NCBI GenBank assembly: GCA_914767715.1 | Contig: OU612069.1 | Coordinates: forward strand, 21,325,387 to 21,389,386 | Origin: Membranipora membranacea | Lineage: Eukaryota; Bryozoa; Gymnolaemata; Cheilostomatida; Membraniporidae | Direction of reading: 5' to 3' | Length of the DNA stretch: 64,000 bases | Shown: positions 32,398 through 44,649 of the stretch, in pieces | How the letters are laid out: each line of letters begins with the position of its first letter | Position numbering within the stretch: the stretch's first letter is position 1 | The notes under the pieces: generated by a model | The model's database searches: none | What the model was told of the DNA's origin: nothing | The model's input: only the letters and a program-made list of their open reading frames with translations | Translations under genes and position numbers: made by a program

Positions 32398-32937
32398 CTG
32401 TAAATATAGAGGATATAATATGAATTCTGACACTGTGATACTTCAGCATGACAGCAGCAAGAATACCGAACAAGTTGATGTCAAATGCATAAGAAAGACA
32501 TCGATGGGTCAAAAGACTTGCAGGCTATACAATCAATGCCTTTCCAATCCTATAGCCTATAGGATGAAATATGGATGATGATAGGATGATAGGATGTAGG
32601 TGGACATAGGTGGAGTGGACTGAGCTATGGGACGAGAGAACACAACTTTGAGTAGTGAATAGTGGGTATGCTAATTGGCTCCATCAACCCATTATTTTCT
32701 GGGGATAGTGAGATGGCTAGCGATTTTGCTATATTCCCTGCCAGGCGATTGGTGCCGCAGGAGTTGTGGGTTCAATTACCATTGGGGGAGCTTTCATAAT
32801 TGATTATTCCAGCCCCACGCACCCTTAGGTTTATTCCTCTTCTATTCATGGTTTTACGACCAACATCTAAATAAGAATCCCACAATGCAATGTTTCAAAG
32901 TTAGGGTAATTAGGACGCGGCAAATCATATTATCATT

Positions 32938-33080
32938 AGTTTAAGCGCTCAAACGCTGGCAGGATGCTGGTAGAGACATTTCATTATCAACCACTTTCCC
33001 AACCAACGGTGCTTGGGAAAGTGATAACGAAATGTCTCTACCAGCATCCCTCCACCATTTGAGCGCTTAAACTATATTAT
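32938..33080. mobile_element. Palindromic MITE, copy 2
   Basis: The counterpart of 5,639-5,777, with the same long inverted arms and TATTATCAT flanks. Confidence 0.7.
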
Positions 33081-33167
33081 CATCCCTTTTTTTCTAAAAA
33101 GAGTCTGATATTCACTGGAATCTGACTGCATACATTGTATTTTGACGGTAACTTTTCGATGACAGTA

Positions 33168-33332
33168 GACATCAAACGATCTCTTCTCTCCGACTCTGGC
33201 GTACTGAGCTGGAGTCACTGTGGTGCTCGCCCTCTTCTGTACCTGACTGTATATAGGTCCTTCTGGTGGCGGCTCCTCCACAGGGGTTGGGTGGGGGAGG
33301 CGGGGCTACCACATCCACATACCAAGGGCTGC
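33168..33332 (-). pseudogene. Filamin exon with frameshift in proline-rich linker, copy 2
   Basis: The acceptor and the opening GSPWYVDVVAPPPP match copy 1. Four extra bases in the C-rich stretch (CCCACCCAACCCC instead of CCCACCCCC) shift the frame before VEEPPPEGPIYSQVQKRAS. Copy 1 (5,866-6,029) lacks this lesion. Confidence 0.6.
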
Positions 33333-33609
33333 CTACAGGTGAAGAAGAAAGACCAATTTGAAAGAGATATACAATTTCTTTGTGTTTTCATAGACTAAGA
33401 AACACTATCAGCAATATTGATCATGTAGTTCTGTGAAAAGAGCAAAGTGAAAACCGAGGTGTAGAATGATCATAGCCAAGAAGATTTCAGCAGCATTGGA
33501 AGTGACAACCTCCAGCACCGAGATACTAGCTATATCTACATGTAACCGAGAAAGCTTTCTGTATTGTAGAAGATGTTATAGTTAAATCACCCTGGACAAA
33601 AATAGCTAC

Positions 33610-33774
33610 CTTCTACAGCCTGATCATTGTATTCCAGCTCAACTTTATAATTCTCCGCTTCATCAGGAGTAAACTCTGCATTGTAGAGATTATGACTTAT
33701 TTTATTGGTAGTCAAGCCTCGGCCTCTGCTTACTACCATGTTCAGGTCAACCCGTCCCGTGTTTGCTGTGCCCA
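33610..33774 (-). CDS. Filamin-repeat exon with intact donor, copy 2
   Basis: The counterpart of 6,307-6,471, 165 bases, phase 1-1. The donor is GAAG/GTAGCT, which copy 1 has lost. It encodes GTANTGRVDLNMVVSRGRG and HNLYNAEFTPDEAENYKVEL. Joined to the exon below it gives AVEGSPWYVDV. Confidence 0.6.
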
Positions 33775-34021
33775 CTACAATCGAGAACAAAGGCCAACAC
33801 ATAATAATTGCTTATGAACCTGAGCCTACGGTTTATCACATCTCTACAGTGCAACTCCGAGTACATAATCTACAATATATCTTGCAGTTGACGTTTTGGA
33901 AAACTGGCTGGTGTCAGCTGTTTTTTCAAGGATCAATAAATACTGAATACAGCCTATACATTTGTTAAGGCAGTGGTTTCTAATATGCTATAAGTTGATA
34001 TATGAATAAGTGAATACATAC

Positions 34022-34153
34022 ACTCTAATATCACAGGTTTGTGGACGATCCCATTATCAGGGACTTTAACCCTCGGATCATTGTATACATTCACATCAAA
34101 CGGAGAATCTCTCACTGCCTTGTCAGCAAACTTCACGTATACTTTGTGAGTTC
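34022..34153 (-). CDS. Filamin-repeat exon, copy 2
   Basis: The counterpart of 6,718-6,849, encoding the same KVYVKFADKAVRDSPFDVNV segment, with the same GTATGT donor and TTACAG acceptor. Confidence 0.62.
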
Positions 34154-34648
34154 CTGTAATCATTTCAATAGGTCAATTAATCTGTATGATCTTCGGCAGC
34201 ACACCACATCACAGTACATTCAAATATGCCACAGTCACTACTGAGAACTAAAGGGATTTGGGGAATAGATGAACAAGGGTAAGAAGGTAAGTGTATGATC
34301 ACCCACCAATGTACAGTTAAGTATTATCTACAAGTACATGTAGTTGAAGAACACTGTGCCTATACCACATAGAAATGGCTCGTGCACTTATCAGGTGAGA
34401 CCAATCTTCGTACTAGCTTAGTGGGGCATTTTAGATAGAGATAATTTGAGACAAGGTGCAGCGGGCCTTTTGAACTTAGATATTTATTACTTTGGAACCC
34501 TAATTCATGAAGAGCATGTTTGGTCTTAGCTATAAGCATACTCACCAACAGGCAGAATTTTACAGTAGTAGAGTCTCACCTAACACCAAACGCAAACTTA
34601 GCAATAATGTAAATATCGATGAAGAGTATTTACCAGTGAAGCACTTAC

Positions 34649-34732
34649 CGAGTATAACTGGTATATATTCAGCTTGATACACACGATCAGATACTTGCCT
34701 TACATTACAAGGTACAATACCTCCACTGGGGT
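34649..34732 (-). CDS. Filamin-repeat exon, copy 2
   Basis: The counterpart of 7,346-7,429, 84 bases, phase 1-1, encoding PSGGIVPCNVRQVSDRVYQA. In this copy the next upstream exon is 35,049-35,126, which copy 1 lacks. Confidence 0.62.
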
Positions 34733-35048
34733 CTGGAAAATATGATGAGCTTTACATAATACGTTGAGATGTTGCAGGTATACTGGATATATAAGGCATT
34801 AATTCATCTGGCTCCCTGTAACAACATTCTGATTCACAATCTGTAAAGACCCAAGACAACCGATAAGGATGGTGATTGAGTCAAATCAAATCAAAGATAA
34901 AAGGACAATTACAATGATTTCCTATCCTCTAGTCTACCGCTTGTGATTAATATATACAATACACTGATGTCTACTCAGAATAGCAGATCAATTGGTGATC
35001 ACGAGGGCAGACATCAGTGTCTCATTCTCTGAGCATCTTTATGGTAAC

Positions 35049-35126
35049 CTTGGGTTGTTTCTATTAATCTATTAAGATGAACACCTGGTCCTGTTGGGGT
35101 GAAAGTCACTGAGTAATGTCCATCTC
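35049..35126 (-). CDS. Filamin-repeat exon present only in copy 2
   Basis: A phase 1-1 exon with acceptor TTATTCAG and a probable donor CAAG/GTTACC. It encodes GDGHYSVTFTPTGPGVHLNR, a textbook filamin-repeat core (D-G-x-Y-x-V-x-F-x-P, then G-x-H). With the exon at 35,248-35,334 it makes most of one repeat. The corresponding segment is deleted in copy 1 at about 7,445-7,468. Confidence 0.65.
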
Positions 35127-35247
35127 CTGAATAAATCAAATAAGTTTCTTGTAAAAATGAAATGTGAATAAAACCAAGTTAATTATACAGTTGTAAGCAA
35201 TCATTAAATGAGAAGTTAACATGTTCAGCTAATGAAGGCAGACTTAC

Positions 35248-35334
35248 CGTCTGGATGTATAGTAGAGGGAACGACTCTACCATTAGATGTGATCACACAC
35301 TGAAACTCTGCATGCCCTGCTGATGTTGTATCAA
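35248..35334 (-). CDS. Filamin-repeat exon present only in copy 2
   Basis: An 87-base phase 1-1 exon (acceptor GTTGTAG, donor GTAAGT) encoding VDTTSAGHAEFQCVITSNGR then VVPSTIHPDG. V-D-T-x-x-A-G is the usual opening of the second part of a filamin repeat. It reads in phase into 35,126. Confidence 0.68.
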
Positions 35335-35551
35335 CTACAAATAAAAAAACACAATGTATGATGGGTATAGTAATTGAAGTGAGTGAACACTTTACAGGTC
35401 AAAAAGTCTCTGAAGGTAACTTAGAAGTCATGTTATCAAGTGTGACTGTTGTCAGTTTAATTTAATGAAATGCTTCTAATAGAAACCCCTACAAAGGTTG
35501 ATCACTTAGTCTAGATTGCATCTATGTATCAATGTAAGTCTGGTAATGTCC

Positions 35552-35705
35552 TTCTAGCGGTGTTCAAGCAGTGATCTCTGTCTAGCAATGTCCGTCTAGC
35601 GATGACTGTCTAGCGATGACTGTCTAGCGATGACTGTCTAGTAAAGTCCGTCTAGCGATGACTGTCTAGTAATGTCCGTCTAGTGATGTGTGTCTAGTGA
35701 TGTAT
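35552..35705 (+). repeat. GTCTAGCGATG minisatellite, copy 2
   Basis: About nine units of roughly 14 bases with small variants (GTCTAGCGATGACT, GTCTAGTAATGTCC). It is shorter in copy 1 (7,468-7,525). Confidence 0.8.
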
Positions 35706-35735
35706 ATGTAGATATCCATTAGAGAGGTGACTTAC

Positions 35736-35877
35736 CTTTGAAGGAGAATGTCTCTCCGATGATGCCCCGCACCCCGTAGACTGTGTATTTTGACAGCTTC
35801 TGGTTTGATGACATTCATAGTGGATGGACTTCCTGGTGTGTGGGCTCCCTGACACAATACTGACACCTGCCAGTCAC
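35736..35877 (-). pseudogene. Filamin-repeat exon with ancestral frameshift, copy 2
   Basis: It opens phase 1 with DWQVSVLCQGAHTPGSPSTM, correct for a filamin-repeat ending. A one-base excess in an AAAA run separates that frame from KYTVYGVRGIIGETFSFK, which is in phase with the next exon. The AAAA run is shared with copy 1, so this lesion is old. An alternative is that MSSNQKLSKYTVYG is a start codon and the upstream part is dead. Confidence 0.55.
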
Positions 35878-36342
35878 CTGCAATCAAGTGTCACACTAGT
35901 TTTATTATCAAAAGCTCATCATCAACAAGATAGTAGGCATGCATCAAACTTACAAACTACTTTATAAATTCTTAGCTACCGCAAATTACAGAACACACAG
36001 AATAAGAATAACTTACAATCTAGGTATGTAAACTGTCATAATTCATTCATAGTATAACAACGTGAGTTATGTTTAAGAAAATACAAAAGGTATTCTTGTG
36101 ACAAAATTTACTTAGCAACTATAATTGTGTAATATTAAGCTAACAATTGGGTTGATGAACATTTTGAAAGTGAAGATGGATCATGCTAATAAAATTCAAA
36201 GTTCCAAGAAAATGGCCTCTCAGGACAATTAGATGCAGTCAAATGTTGATAAGCCACTGTTGAAAATAAAACCTCGCATGCTGCTGATAACTATGATAAA
36301 TGAGCTGTAATTCTTTATCTTGTTTATCAATTTCACTCACCA

Positions 36343-36531
36343 ACTTGGTCTGGTATGAACATATTTCTCAGTGAGCACAGGGAGAATGGTGAGCAGAAGA
36401 GTTACTTGAGTAACTTTTACTGAGATTGAATTGATTTGTTTATTTTCTCCTGTAGATGATCTACATATGAGCTGTACTTCATTAATACTGTCACCATCAC
36501 GGGCCATCACTATTAACCTACATATATACAT
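36343..36531 (-). pseudogene. Upstream filamin-gene exon, frame broken, copy 2
   Basis: The counterpart of 7,888-8,033, with a duplicated ten-base segment, a 5-base insertion and a 26-base insertion that together destroy the frame that is open in copy 1. Confidence 0.35.
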
Positions 36532-37835
36532 AGATATAGTAATATAAATAAATCCACGCGTCAGTACTCAATTAATGGAATCCTGACGTTTCGAAAAAGT
36601 CTTTTCAAAAAACTACGATGGGAAAATGATAATTCGAAAACTACCATGTTTCAGTTTTACTCGCTGTCATGTCATACCCAATCAAATCGCACAATTTCAT
36701 ATATCGACCAATCAGCGTCTGTGTTACATCTCCACTACCAATTGATTTCAGTTTTCAGTATTTATTTCCATGTAGAGTCCAGTTACACAAGGCAGCAAAG
36801 GAGAACTACTTGGTTATTGTATGGGTGGTAATACTGCCAACCATTGTCCTCCTTTTCTTTTGAACAAGAAGTAACATCCTCTTTTACTCATAGAGGAGTC
36901 TTTGTTGCAGTTAGGGTGGGTAAATGTAGGTGGATATCCTGTCTTCACAAGCTTGTTTGTCAAGACATAGTATGTATCATAGACAGGCTAACTTAGGAGT
37001 TAGGTAGATAATCTATTTAATATATTCTGCCCAACTTTTCTTGCAAAATATTGATTTCAAGTTAGTTATAAACAATTTACATCTAAGGTGATTTATCCAA
37101 GATGATCCATAATATACATCAATCATTGATTGATTAATGTAAGGTAATGGTGACTCACATTCTGACAACAACTCTCCCCTCAAGTTATCCCCAATGGTCA
37201 TAAAAGAAACTGGTTTAATATCCTATATGCCTTGAACTGGCTCCTAGGATTAATTGGGAAGTAAGTAACTCACTCACTCACCACCATGGCTCCCTGGGAC
37301 TTTCATAATCATTGCCTTTTCTTTGCCAATGTTGTCCAGTATCAATCAGCATTAGCATAGCATTGGCCAATTAAAGGCATGTAAGTACCAGGGGCCCATC
37401 ATGGGATGAGCCCCTGGGAGCTCCAAACCTGTATTTGTCCATTACATAAATTTCATTAGTTGGATACTGACAATTTTTAATTTGGGACTGCTAAATTGGC
37501 TTTTCAAAAAGGGAATGGACCCACAGGTTAACGCAATGCAATTATAATTAAATGTAAAGACTGTAAATGTAAGTATCATAACAAAAGAACATGAATGGGA
37601 CCAACAACTCGAATGGGATTTACTAATTTTATTGTCTTATTTAACTAATGCTGTGAATGTAATGTCTTATGTCCAGCTTTTGGTGGTTGCTTCTTCACCC
37701 ATTGTGAAATAACCTTTGATATGACACTTTTATACTTGTAGATCCTCCTGTGGCAGGTTAAGGTTCCAGCAAATGGTGAAATTCACTTGTGAGGCCCTAA
37801 AGGCAGCATTGACTCGTGATGAATGAGGATGAATA

Positions 37836-38800
37836 TCAGACTAGGTTTTGAAGACCAAATCGTGGATTATGCCTAGCAGTGTACAGAACATCCGTAGATA
37901 GGCTTGCCAGAAGACCACTCCACATCCCTTTCGACCAAGCTTGAGTTGACACCCCGTCTGCTATACCCTCCTCCACAAACCAGCAAATCCAGTCAAATTT
38001 CACAACTATACTGTCCCATGATTGAGAGAATTGGGTCCTGACAAGCTTCCCTAAGTTGAGGGGAGGAGCAAGCTTTGTTTCCCATACCTGCAACCCAAAG
38101 TAGCTAGCAAGACGCACTGAGCCCTACTTTACAGTTTGCTCCTAGGTTTGCCACTATTGGCAGTAGCCTGCTTTTCAACGTAGTAAAAATGTTCATTTCA
38201 CATGATATCAGCCTACCAAGAATCCTCTGACTAGAAAATTGATATTTGTTGAGAAAATGGCATACATGCATGTTATTCTGTCTCATATTCAAATGAGATC
38301 ATAGCCGGGTCTACCGTGTAACATGCTTTGCTGAAACAACACAAGGCAATGGTTTCAAGCTTAATGTCAACTGAGACGACAAATCATCTATTTAATCAAC
38401 TCCTGATAACTGGGCAGCTAGGGTTTTCAAGTGTGTCCAATATGCAAGAAGACAGAAAGATGGCTTGTACAGTGGGTCCACTTTCAAACCATAGCTGTCT
38501 GTATTAGAAATGATTCAAGTATTCATTTTGATTAACAGAAATAGTTCCAGAGATGGTTGACAGCTGGCTCATCACATTTGCAACATGGGCTACTGATATG
38601 TTAGCTGTACCTGAGTGCGGCAAAAAAATATACCAGCCTAGACTACCATCGTCAAAGACGGGTGCCTTATCATCAAACAGCACTCTACCGAGGCATAACG
38701 TACATTTGGTAGAGTTCACAAAGAAATACAGCATGGGTGTATTCTGTTTCCTTCCAACTGTAGACAGCCAATTTTCCAGGAGCAGCGTGATAAACCAAGG
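37836..38800 (-). other. Two protein-like open stretches of unknown family, copy 2
   Basis: The counterpart of 9,322-10,190. The lower frame here is 93 codons (TGG at the place of the copy 1 TAG) and includes WICWFVEEGIADGVSTQAW. The upper includes LCLGRVLFDDKAPVFDDGSL. The family is not recognised. Confidence 0.25.
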
Positions 38801-39469
38801 TAAGTGCTGAGCTGCAGCATTAATTGCGTTATTGGGTCAATTTTGGCTGACTCATGTTATTGGCTAGTTGTTGATTATTAACCAAGATCTAATCCCGTAC
38901 TCATTCATAATTCAATAAGCTTGATCTATTGGTGAGTGGAGAAATTGCTTATCTAAGGAGAACTAACAGCTACAAAGACATAATTGGAAATTTGTTAAAC
39001 TTGAATTTTTACTTATCCGCAACCTGCATTCCCGAAACGAGCCATATAATATGTGGATTTCAAACTTTGTTATACTATACTCATCACCACTACTGTCTCA
39101 TTAGGTAATCTGCTCTAAGACAACTCTTATATTAAAAGACATGTCTGTATATTGTTTTTCCTACGGCCTTGGTATTCTCTATTAACCTTTCTTCAAATAT
39201 CGGAGTTGTCTTCTTAATATCAAAGAGAGGATAATATGCATCATCATCGAATAGTAAAAGTAAACATAAGTATACCCTCAATGATTGTACAAGACTGATG
39301 TGACGGACTCTGTCACATGTAAAACCGATTAAAAATATCCTGTTTAGCACCACAGATTCGTACTATTTGCTCATCATCATCTAATTGGCCATCTTCTCTA
39401 TGACAGTAACAGAAACTTCAAACTAACCTGGCTGACATTGAAATATTCCATCAAATCACAGCACATACC

Positions 39470-40410
39470 GAATGGTACAAAATGTAAATAGTGCTCTTGC
39501 TTCCACTGTGTTGTTTAAGTCAGGTTCACTGATATTCTTTGACTCTCGCAAACCAGTGGTGGCCAAAGTACAGCTTTGTTTGGCTCAGCTTTGAAACCAT
39601 AAGACCGCTTCATAAAAGCTCCACCACAAACAAGGAAATAGATGCTTTTTGTGGGACAAAAGGCAACATGCACACACTGAATGGTACAAAATGTTAACAG
39701 TGCTCTTGCGTCCACTGTGTTGTTTAAGTCAGGTTCACTGATATCCTTTGACTCTCGCAAACCAGTGATGGCCATAGTACACCTATGCTCTACTCAACTT
39801 TGAAACCATAAGGCAGCTACTTAAGTCTTAAAGGCTCCATGGTCAGAAAGGAAATATATGTTCCAGTGGTTAAAAGACAACATGCGGCTCTGAATGTTGA
39901 CATAATTGTATGTGTTTTTCGGTCTTGTTCAAGTCAAGTTTTGTACTTTGACTCTCACAACCGCTGTCAGCAAAGGTGCAAGTTACTCTGTTTAGAGCCA
40001 TAGAGAGCATATCACTCAAATATCGCGGTCAGTGATGAAGGCTCGGCGGTGTTAATATGCATTAAAGCACCACATATACTGAATGGTACAAATCTCTAAT
40101 AATGCTCTTGCTTCCACTGTGTTGTTTAAGTCAGGTTCACTGATATCCTTTGACTCTCGCAAACCAGTGGTGGCCAAAGTAGTGCTATGTTTGCCTAAAC
40201 ATTGAAATGTAAGCATAAGACGTAAACCTCAAGGTTCCATGACCAAGGCGGGAATAGATGGTTTTGTAGTAAAACAATATCATGTGGCCCTGATTGTCAA
40301 ATAATTGTATGTGTTTTCCCAGTGTTGTTAAAGTGAAATTTTGTACTCTGACTGTCACAACTGCTCTCAGCAGAAGGTGAAAGTTAGTCTGCCATAGAGA
40401 GCTTGTCACT
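39470..40410 (+). repeat. Degenerate tandem repeat, about 205-base units, copy 2
   Basis: The counterpart of 10,870-11,815, with the same four diverged units. Confidence 0.75.
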
Positions 40411-40745
40411 GCAGAAAATAGCGTATTTTGTAGTAGACAACATGTGTTTCAATATGCAAATTCGAGTGTTGAATCATTTACAATCTTGTTACACAGACTT
40501 AGTCTATAATTCAATGTAACAAATAGATGGTTACAAGGCACTGAATAGTCGAAGGTCTATAGTTTATGTTACACAGACTTAGTCTATAATATAATGGACT
40601 GAGATATTAAAAAAAAAGTAATATACAGTATATCCGGTCATGGTTGATAGTAGCAAGGATCAATGTTTGTGCTAATAGTAAGTATTCACATGTGTCTTAT
40701 CATCGTTACGCTGGATCCCTAAACGTACATTCCTACCAACAGCTC

Positions 40746-41007
40746 TTAGATATTCACCGAGCTCGTATCATTTTCCTGGAAACGTTGGCATAAGTTGTTA
40801 AGTCTGATATGCAGCTGGCGAGTTTGAACTCTCACACGCTTTTTAATCACTTCTCCTTGGCTGTGCAGTCTAATCAGCACCCTCTCCTCCATATCCTCCT
40901 TTCTTATCCTATCCACCAATTTCCACACTGTTGGGTGGTCTTGTCCAACAAGTGTCTTGACCCTGAAAGTTTTGAGAAAAAAAGCCCTTGAATCTCTTGA
41001 AGTGAAA
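40746..41007 (-). pseudogene. MULE-transposase-like remnant, copy 2
   Basis: The counterpart of 12,379-12,640, with the same VWKLVDRIRKEDMEERV segment and TAA stop, and one residue different (HIRLNN). Confidence 0.35.
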
Positions 41008-41343
41008 AATTGTTGTCATAACCAATCAATCAAAGTTAATGTCATATTTTCCAATATAAAGAAGACCATTGAAGCTGAGGATGAAACATAATTCAATAAA
41101 CAGTGATGTGAAATTCCAGGATCAGGAGCATGAAATGTGTGAGAGAACCGATTTAGATAGATAATTTACATTATGCCTCCCTGTAGTTTCCATAGCGGTA
41201 CGGGTGTAAAGTAGGTGTTGTTGTTTTCTGATTCTTACCTCATACCCCTGCATTGAACTAAAATCCTGGGGGTTGCCCATTTCTAAAAGCAGCAGCTAGT
41301 GACAGCAAAATACAAACAGCTGCAAAGTCAACCAGTGGCTAAT

Positions 41344-41421
41344 GTTGTACCGATATTTAAAAAGGGTTCGCGTAGTGATCCACTCAACTACCGTCCTATC
41401 TCACTTACCTGCATTGTTTAA
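41344..41421 (+). mobile_element. LINE reverse-transcriptase fragment
   Basis: A short open stretch reads VVPIFKKGSRSDPLNYRPIS then LTCIV and a stop. P-x-x-K-x-G-x-x-x-x-x-x-N-Y-R-P-I-S-L is the signature of the non-LTR retrotransposon reverse-transcriptase domain. Only about 26 codons remain. On both sides are copies of the same TGAACTAAAATCCTGGGGG sequence (near 41,255 and 41,461), so the fragment lies inside a small local duplication. Copy 1 lacks it. Confidence 0.75.
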
Positions 41422-42396
41422 AAAATGCATTGAACTAAAAATGAACTAAACCCCCTGCGTTGAACTAAAATTCCTGGGGGTTTAGTTCATTGATCTAAGG
41501 CTGCCCATTTCTAAGCAGCACTAATGACTTTCTTCAGCTTTTCTTCACTCCTCAGTGGTACTAGGGTGCCACTGAGCCTTGATGCTCTAAATGGCACACA
41601 CACTCCATCCTGCTTATGGACAAAACCTGCAAGCATGATGCAGAAAGCAACATTTTCTAATAAAAACAAAATTCTCAAAGATTTTCGCTATCTGGAGCAC
41701 AAAATTGAAGGTCGTTTGAGGTCATTAACTCAAGTAATCCTTGATTTGATTGGTTTAAGACAGATCAATTAATTGGTTGATTGTTAATTAATCTCCCAAC
41801 TGATTGTAATGATGTTAGGGATTTCCCACTGTCCATAATTAGGGGAAATACCTTACTGGTGTGATTGAGGCAGTGATAGTGCTAGTGAATGCAATGATTG
41901 GTAAATGCCTACTTTGCTTTATTATATATGAAGACTAACAACAAAATGTTCAACTTGACAGAACAAGGTAATAGATGTGCATGTGCCATGGTGCAGCGTG
42001 AATCAGAAATTATTCAAGTACTGACCAAGATGATGTCTGCCAAATAAAAAGCGAATATAAAAGAATGCAAACAAAAAAACAATACTATAAATTCCCATAT
42101 CTGAGAAAGTTACAACAAAAATGTTTAGAGAACAGCTATCCCTCTCTCAATACACGGGCTACATGTAAAGTTATCTAATGCCCCTGTTATTGGGCAGTAG
42201 GGGGAATTCGGATGCAGCCTTTGTGGTACCACTCCCCACATTCAGGACATTCCACCAAACTGAAAGCTGACTTGTAAGCTCGTTCTTGATGACAGCAATA
42301 TAATTAATATTTCACATCGCGCACTTATCAAACAAGTCGCTGCCACTGACAGAAAACCCAGCTTCTCAACTTTTTTTGTTCAATCTTGTCTGGCAG

Positions 42397-44446
42397 GGCC
42401 GAATTCTCTATCAGCTGTGAGCACGTAAAAGTGATCGACATAACGGGAATGAATATCAGCTTTGATACAGAGTCAGAGTCCAGTCTGCTGTCAGCTGAGG
42501 TACACACAATGTGGCAGCACGTCAAAATGGTCAGTATATATGTTCTACAGCAGTTTGGGTGAGTGTATGACTCACACAAGTATGCTACGACACGAGATGG
42601 CACTGAATATTCCCAAGCAAGTAGGAACAGTTCCTGTACTACCAAAAAAGTTACTAAAATCAGTCGTCGTAGGGAGTGTGAATTGATACTAAATTTGCTT
42701 GGTTTATGACATGAGTGTCTAGAAAATACAGCTGCTCCAGAGTGACGTATACACCATTACAACTTCATGACCTAATTTATTTTACAGTGTCGAGACCATT
42801 GTCTGCATCTAGAGCAGATGTTGACTTCAGCAGAGAGATCTAGTAGCTCAGAGTCTTCTCACTTCCCTGTTATTATCGGTAGCAGATCGTCAGCGAGCTC
42901 ACTCATCACTTCCTGTGGTAGCGAGACACAGATTCATTCTCCTCTGGGTATTGGTCCCGAATTTGAAATCCAACCTCCCACTGTAAGTTCTTTCGCAGTC
43001 AAATTTTGCTCTCAGAAAGTACCATTTCACTGACTTAGGATTCAGGGCAAACACGTACCACAGTAACAGACAATCCCCCTCCAACATTTGACTTGAAACT
43101 GAGATATTCACTCACACATCTTGGAGAACTTTTAGTGTATAGAAGCACATAAAATGTTGCTGGGTCACAGTAATGAAAGGTATCCGTCCATTGTTGTTGT
43201 TCGGCGATTACATGTATATAATATAAATAGTGTAAGTTGTCCCAAGGAAATCGGTATGGTCCGTGAAAGAAAACAACATATAGATGATGACATCTACACA
43301 ACCTTTGATATTGATTCAATGATGTGTATAACATACGTTGTCTGTTAAATTGTAGATGTGTTCATTGGATGGCTCACTGATGAGTAATGCTACCACAATG
43401 AACCCTCCGACGCCAACAGCGTTGTATAAAATGAAGCCAACTCGACTATCACCTGATGAGAGGCCGATTATCCTACCTCCACACCAAAGAAACAGCAACA
43501 AGGCTAGCGTGACGACTTCAGACAGCTCATCTCAGATATTACTCCGTCGTTATGTTCAGAGTGAGTTTTTAGATCCCTTATGTTTATTTTACAGTATGCT
43601 CTTATCATCAGGTAGTTGAGTTGTGGAGCTCTAGAAGATGTGATCTTTGCTCACACTGATATACCTTGTAGTAAAGTGTCTCCTGACCTGACGCTAGTAA
43701 AGCAGTCAGGATTTAGGTTCTCCATTCCTTCCCCCACCTCAACAACCATATAACATAGAGATACATATTTGCTGCAGAAAATACCAACAAAGCAAATCTG
43801 AAAAAATATTAACAGCAATCAACAGATCAGGAAAAGGATGAAGAAAAAACCTCTGAATCAATTCCTTTTCTACAATGATGGTACCGACCCTTTGCAGCAT
43901 GTGTCCCCTTTCTGTACATATAAGATATATGACTGTTTATTGCAGATATAGGCTGGGCGTCTCAGTTACGTAGCGGTGCAGTGTGTGTCCAGTTTGATGA
44001 TGGAAATCAGTTAGCAGTATACTCACATAAGTCTGAGGTAACCTTTGTATACAGGAACGGTATAATATCCAGGTTAGACAATCTTCATCTATGTTTGTTG
44101 ACTGGTATACAATTTGCTTCACCTTCTTTCAAACGACTTGACCTGCTGAAACTTATGTGTCATGAGCAGACAACTTGACATGCAGATATCATCTGATAAT
44201 GAGCAGACAAGTTTTCACCTGATTTTTTTTTATTCAAGGTCATGAAAGATTGTGCCTTTTCATAAACATACTGAGGCATTTATTTGACAACACTTAAAAA
44301 GAGAGCAACTGGACACATTATGTTCAACCGTTTGTAAGTTAATGATTGTTTTTATTTACAGATTTACTGAGAATGACGCGATACCAGATATGGTGAGGGG
44401 TAAACTAGAGAGTTTAGTACATGTCGTCTCTACTCTATCATTGTGA
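42397..44446 (+). CDS. PLK4: Polo-like kinase 4, last five exons (copy 2)
   Basis: Exons: 42,397-42,529 (GMNISFDTESESSLLSAEVH, then MWQHVKM), 42,788-42,982 (CRDHCLHLEQML, FPVIIGS), 43,356-43,560 (LSPDERPIILPPHQRNSNKA), 43,946-44,072 (NIGWASQLRSGAVCVQFDDG, NQLAVYSHKSEVTFVYRNG) and 44,362-44,446 (FTENDAIPDMVRGKLESLV, TGA). All junction phases agree. The fourth and fifth form the terminal polo box of PLK4, the kinase that licenses centriole duplication; G-W-A-x-Q-L then V-x-F-x-D-G-x-Q-L-x-V is diagnostic. The second contains part of the cryptic polo-box region. No kinase-domain exon was found upstream in the window, so this is a 3' fragment of the gene, possibly a truncated duplicate. Confidence 0.88.
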
Positions 44447-44624
44447 CTTACCGACTGACTGCTGAGGTACTGTGTTAAACACGCCCATGGCAGCATCATG
44501 TATAAGTTGTTATTACTCTATGTGTTCACTGTGACTGCCAACAAGGTTTGTGAGAGGCTCAGTTTCCCATCAAACGCAGTCCTTTATCTGCTGCAGTGCA
44601 ATCTTTACAATGCCAGTCTTCATT

Positions 44625-44630
44625 AATAAA
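44625..44630 (+). promoter_or_regulatory. Poly(A) signal of PLK4 copy 2
   Basis: AATAAA lies 179 bases after the stop codon at 44,444. Confidence 0.55.
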
Positions 44631-44649
44631 CTTAGTCTTCCATTCACAT

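Noticed and set aside
35552-35705. CRISPR-like spaced repeat
   Set aside because: Units of about 14 bases abut directly without unique spacers in a eukaryotic locus; this is a minisatellite.
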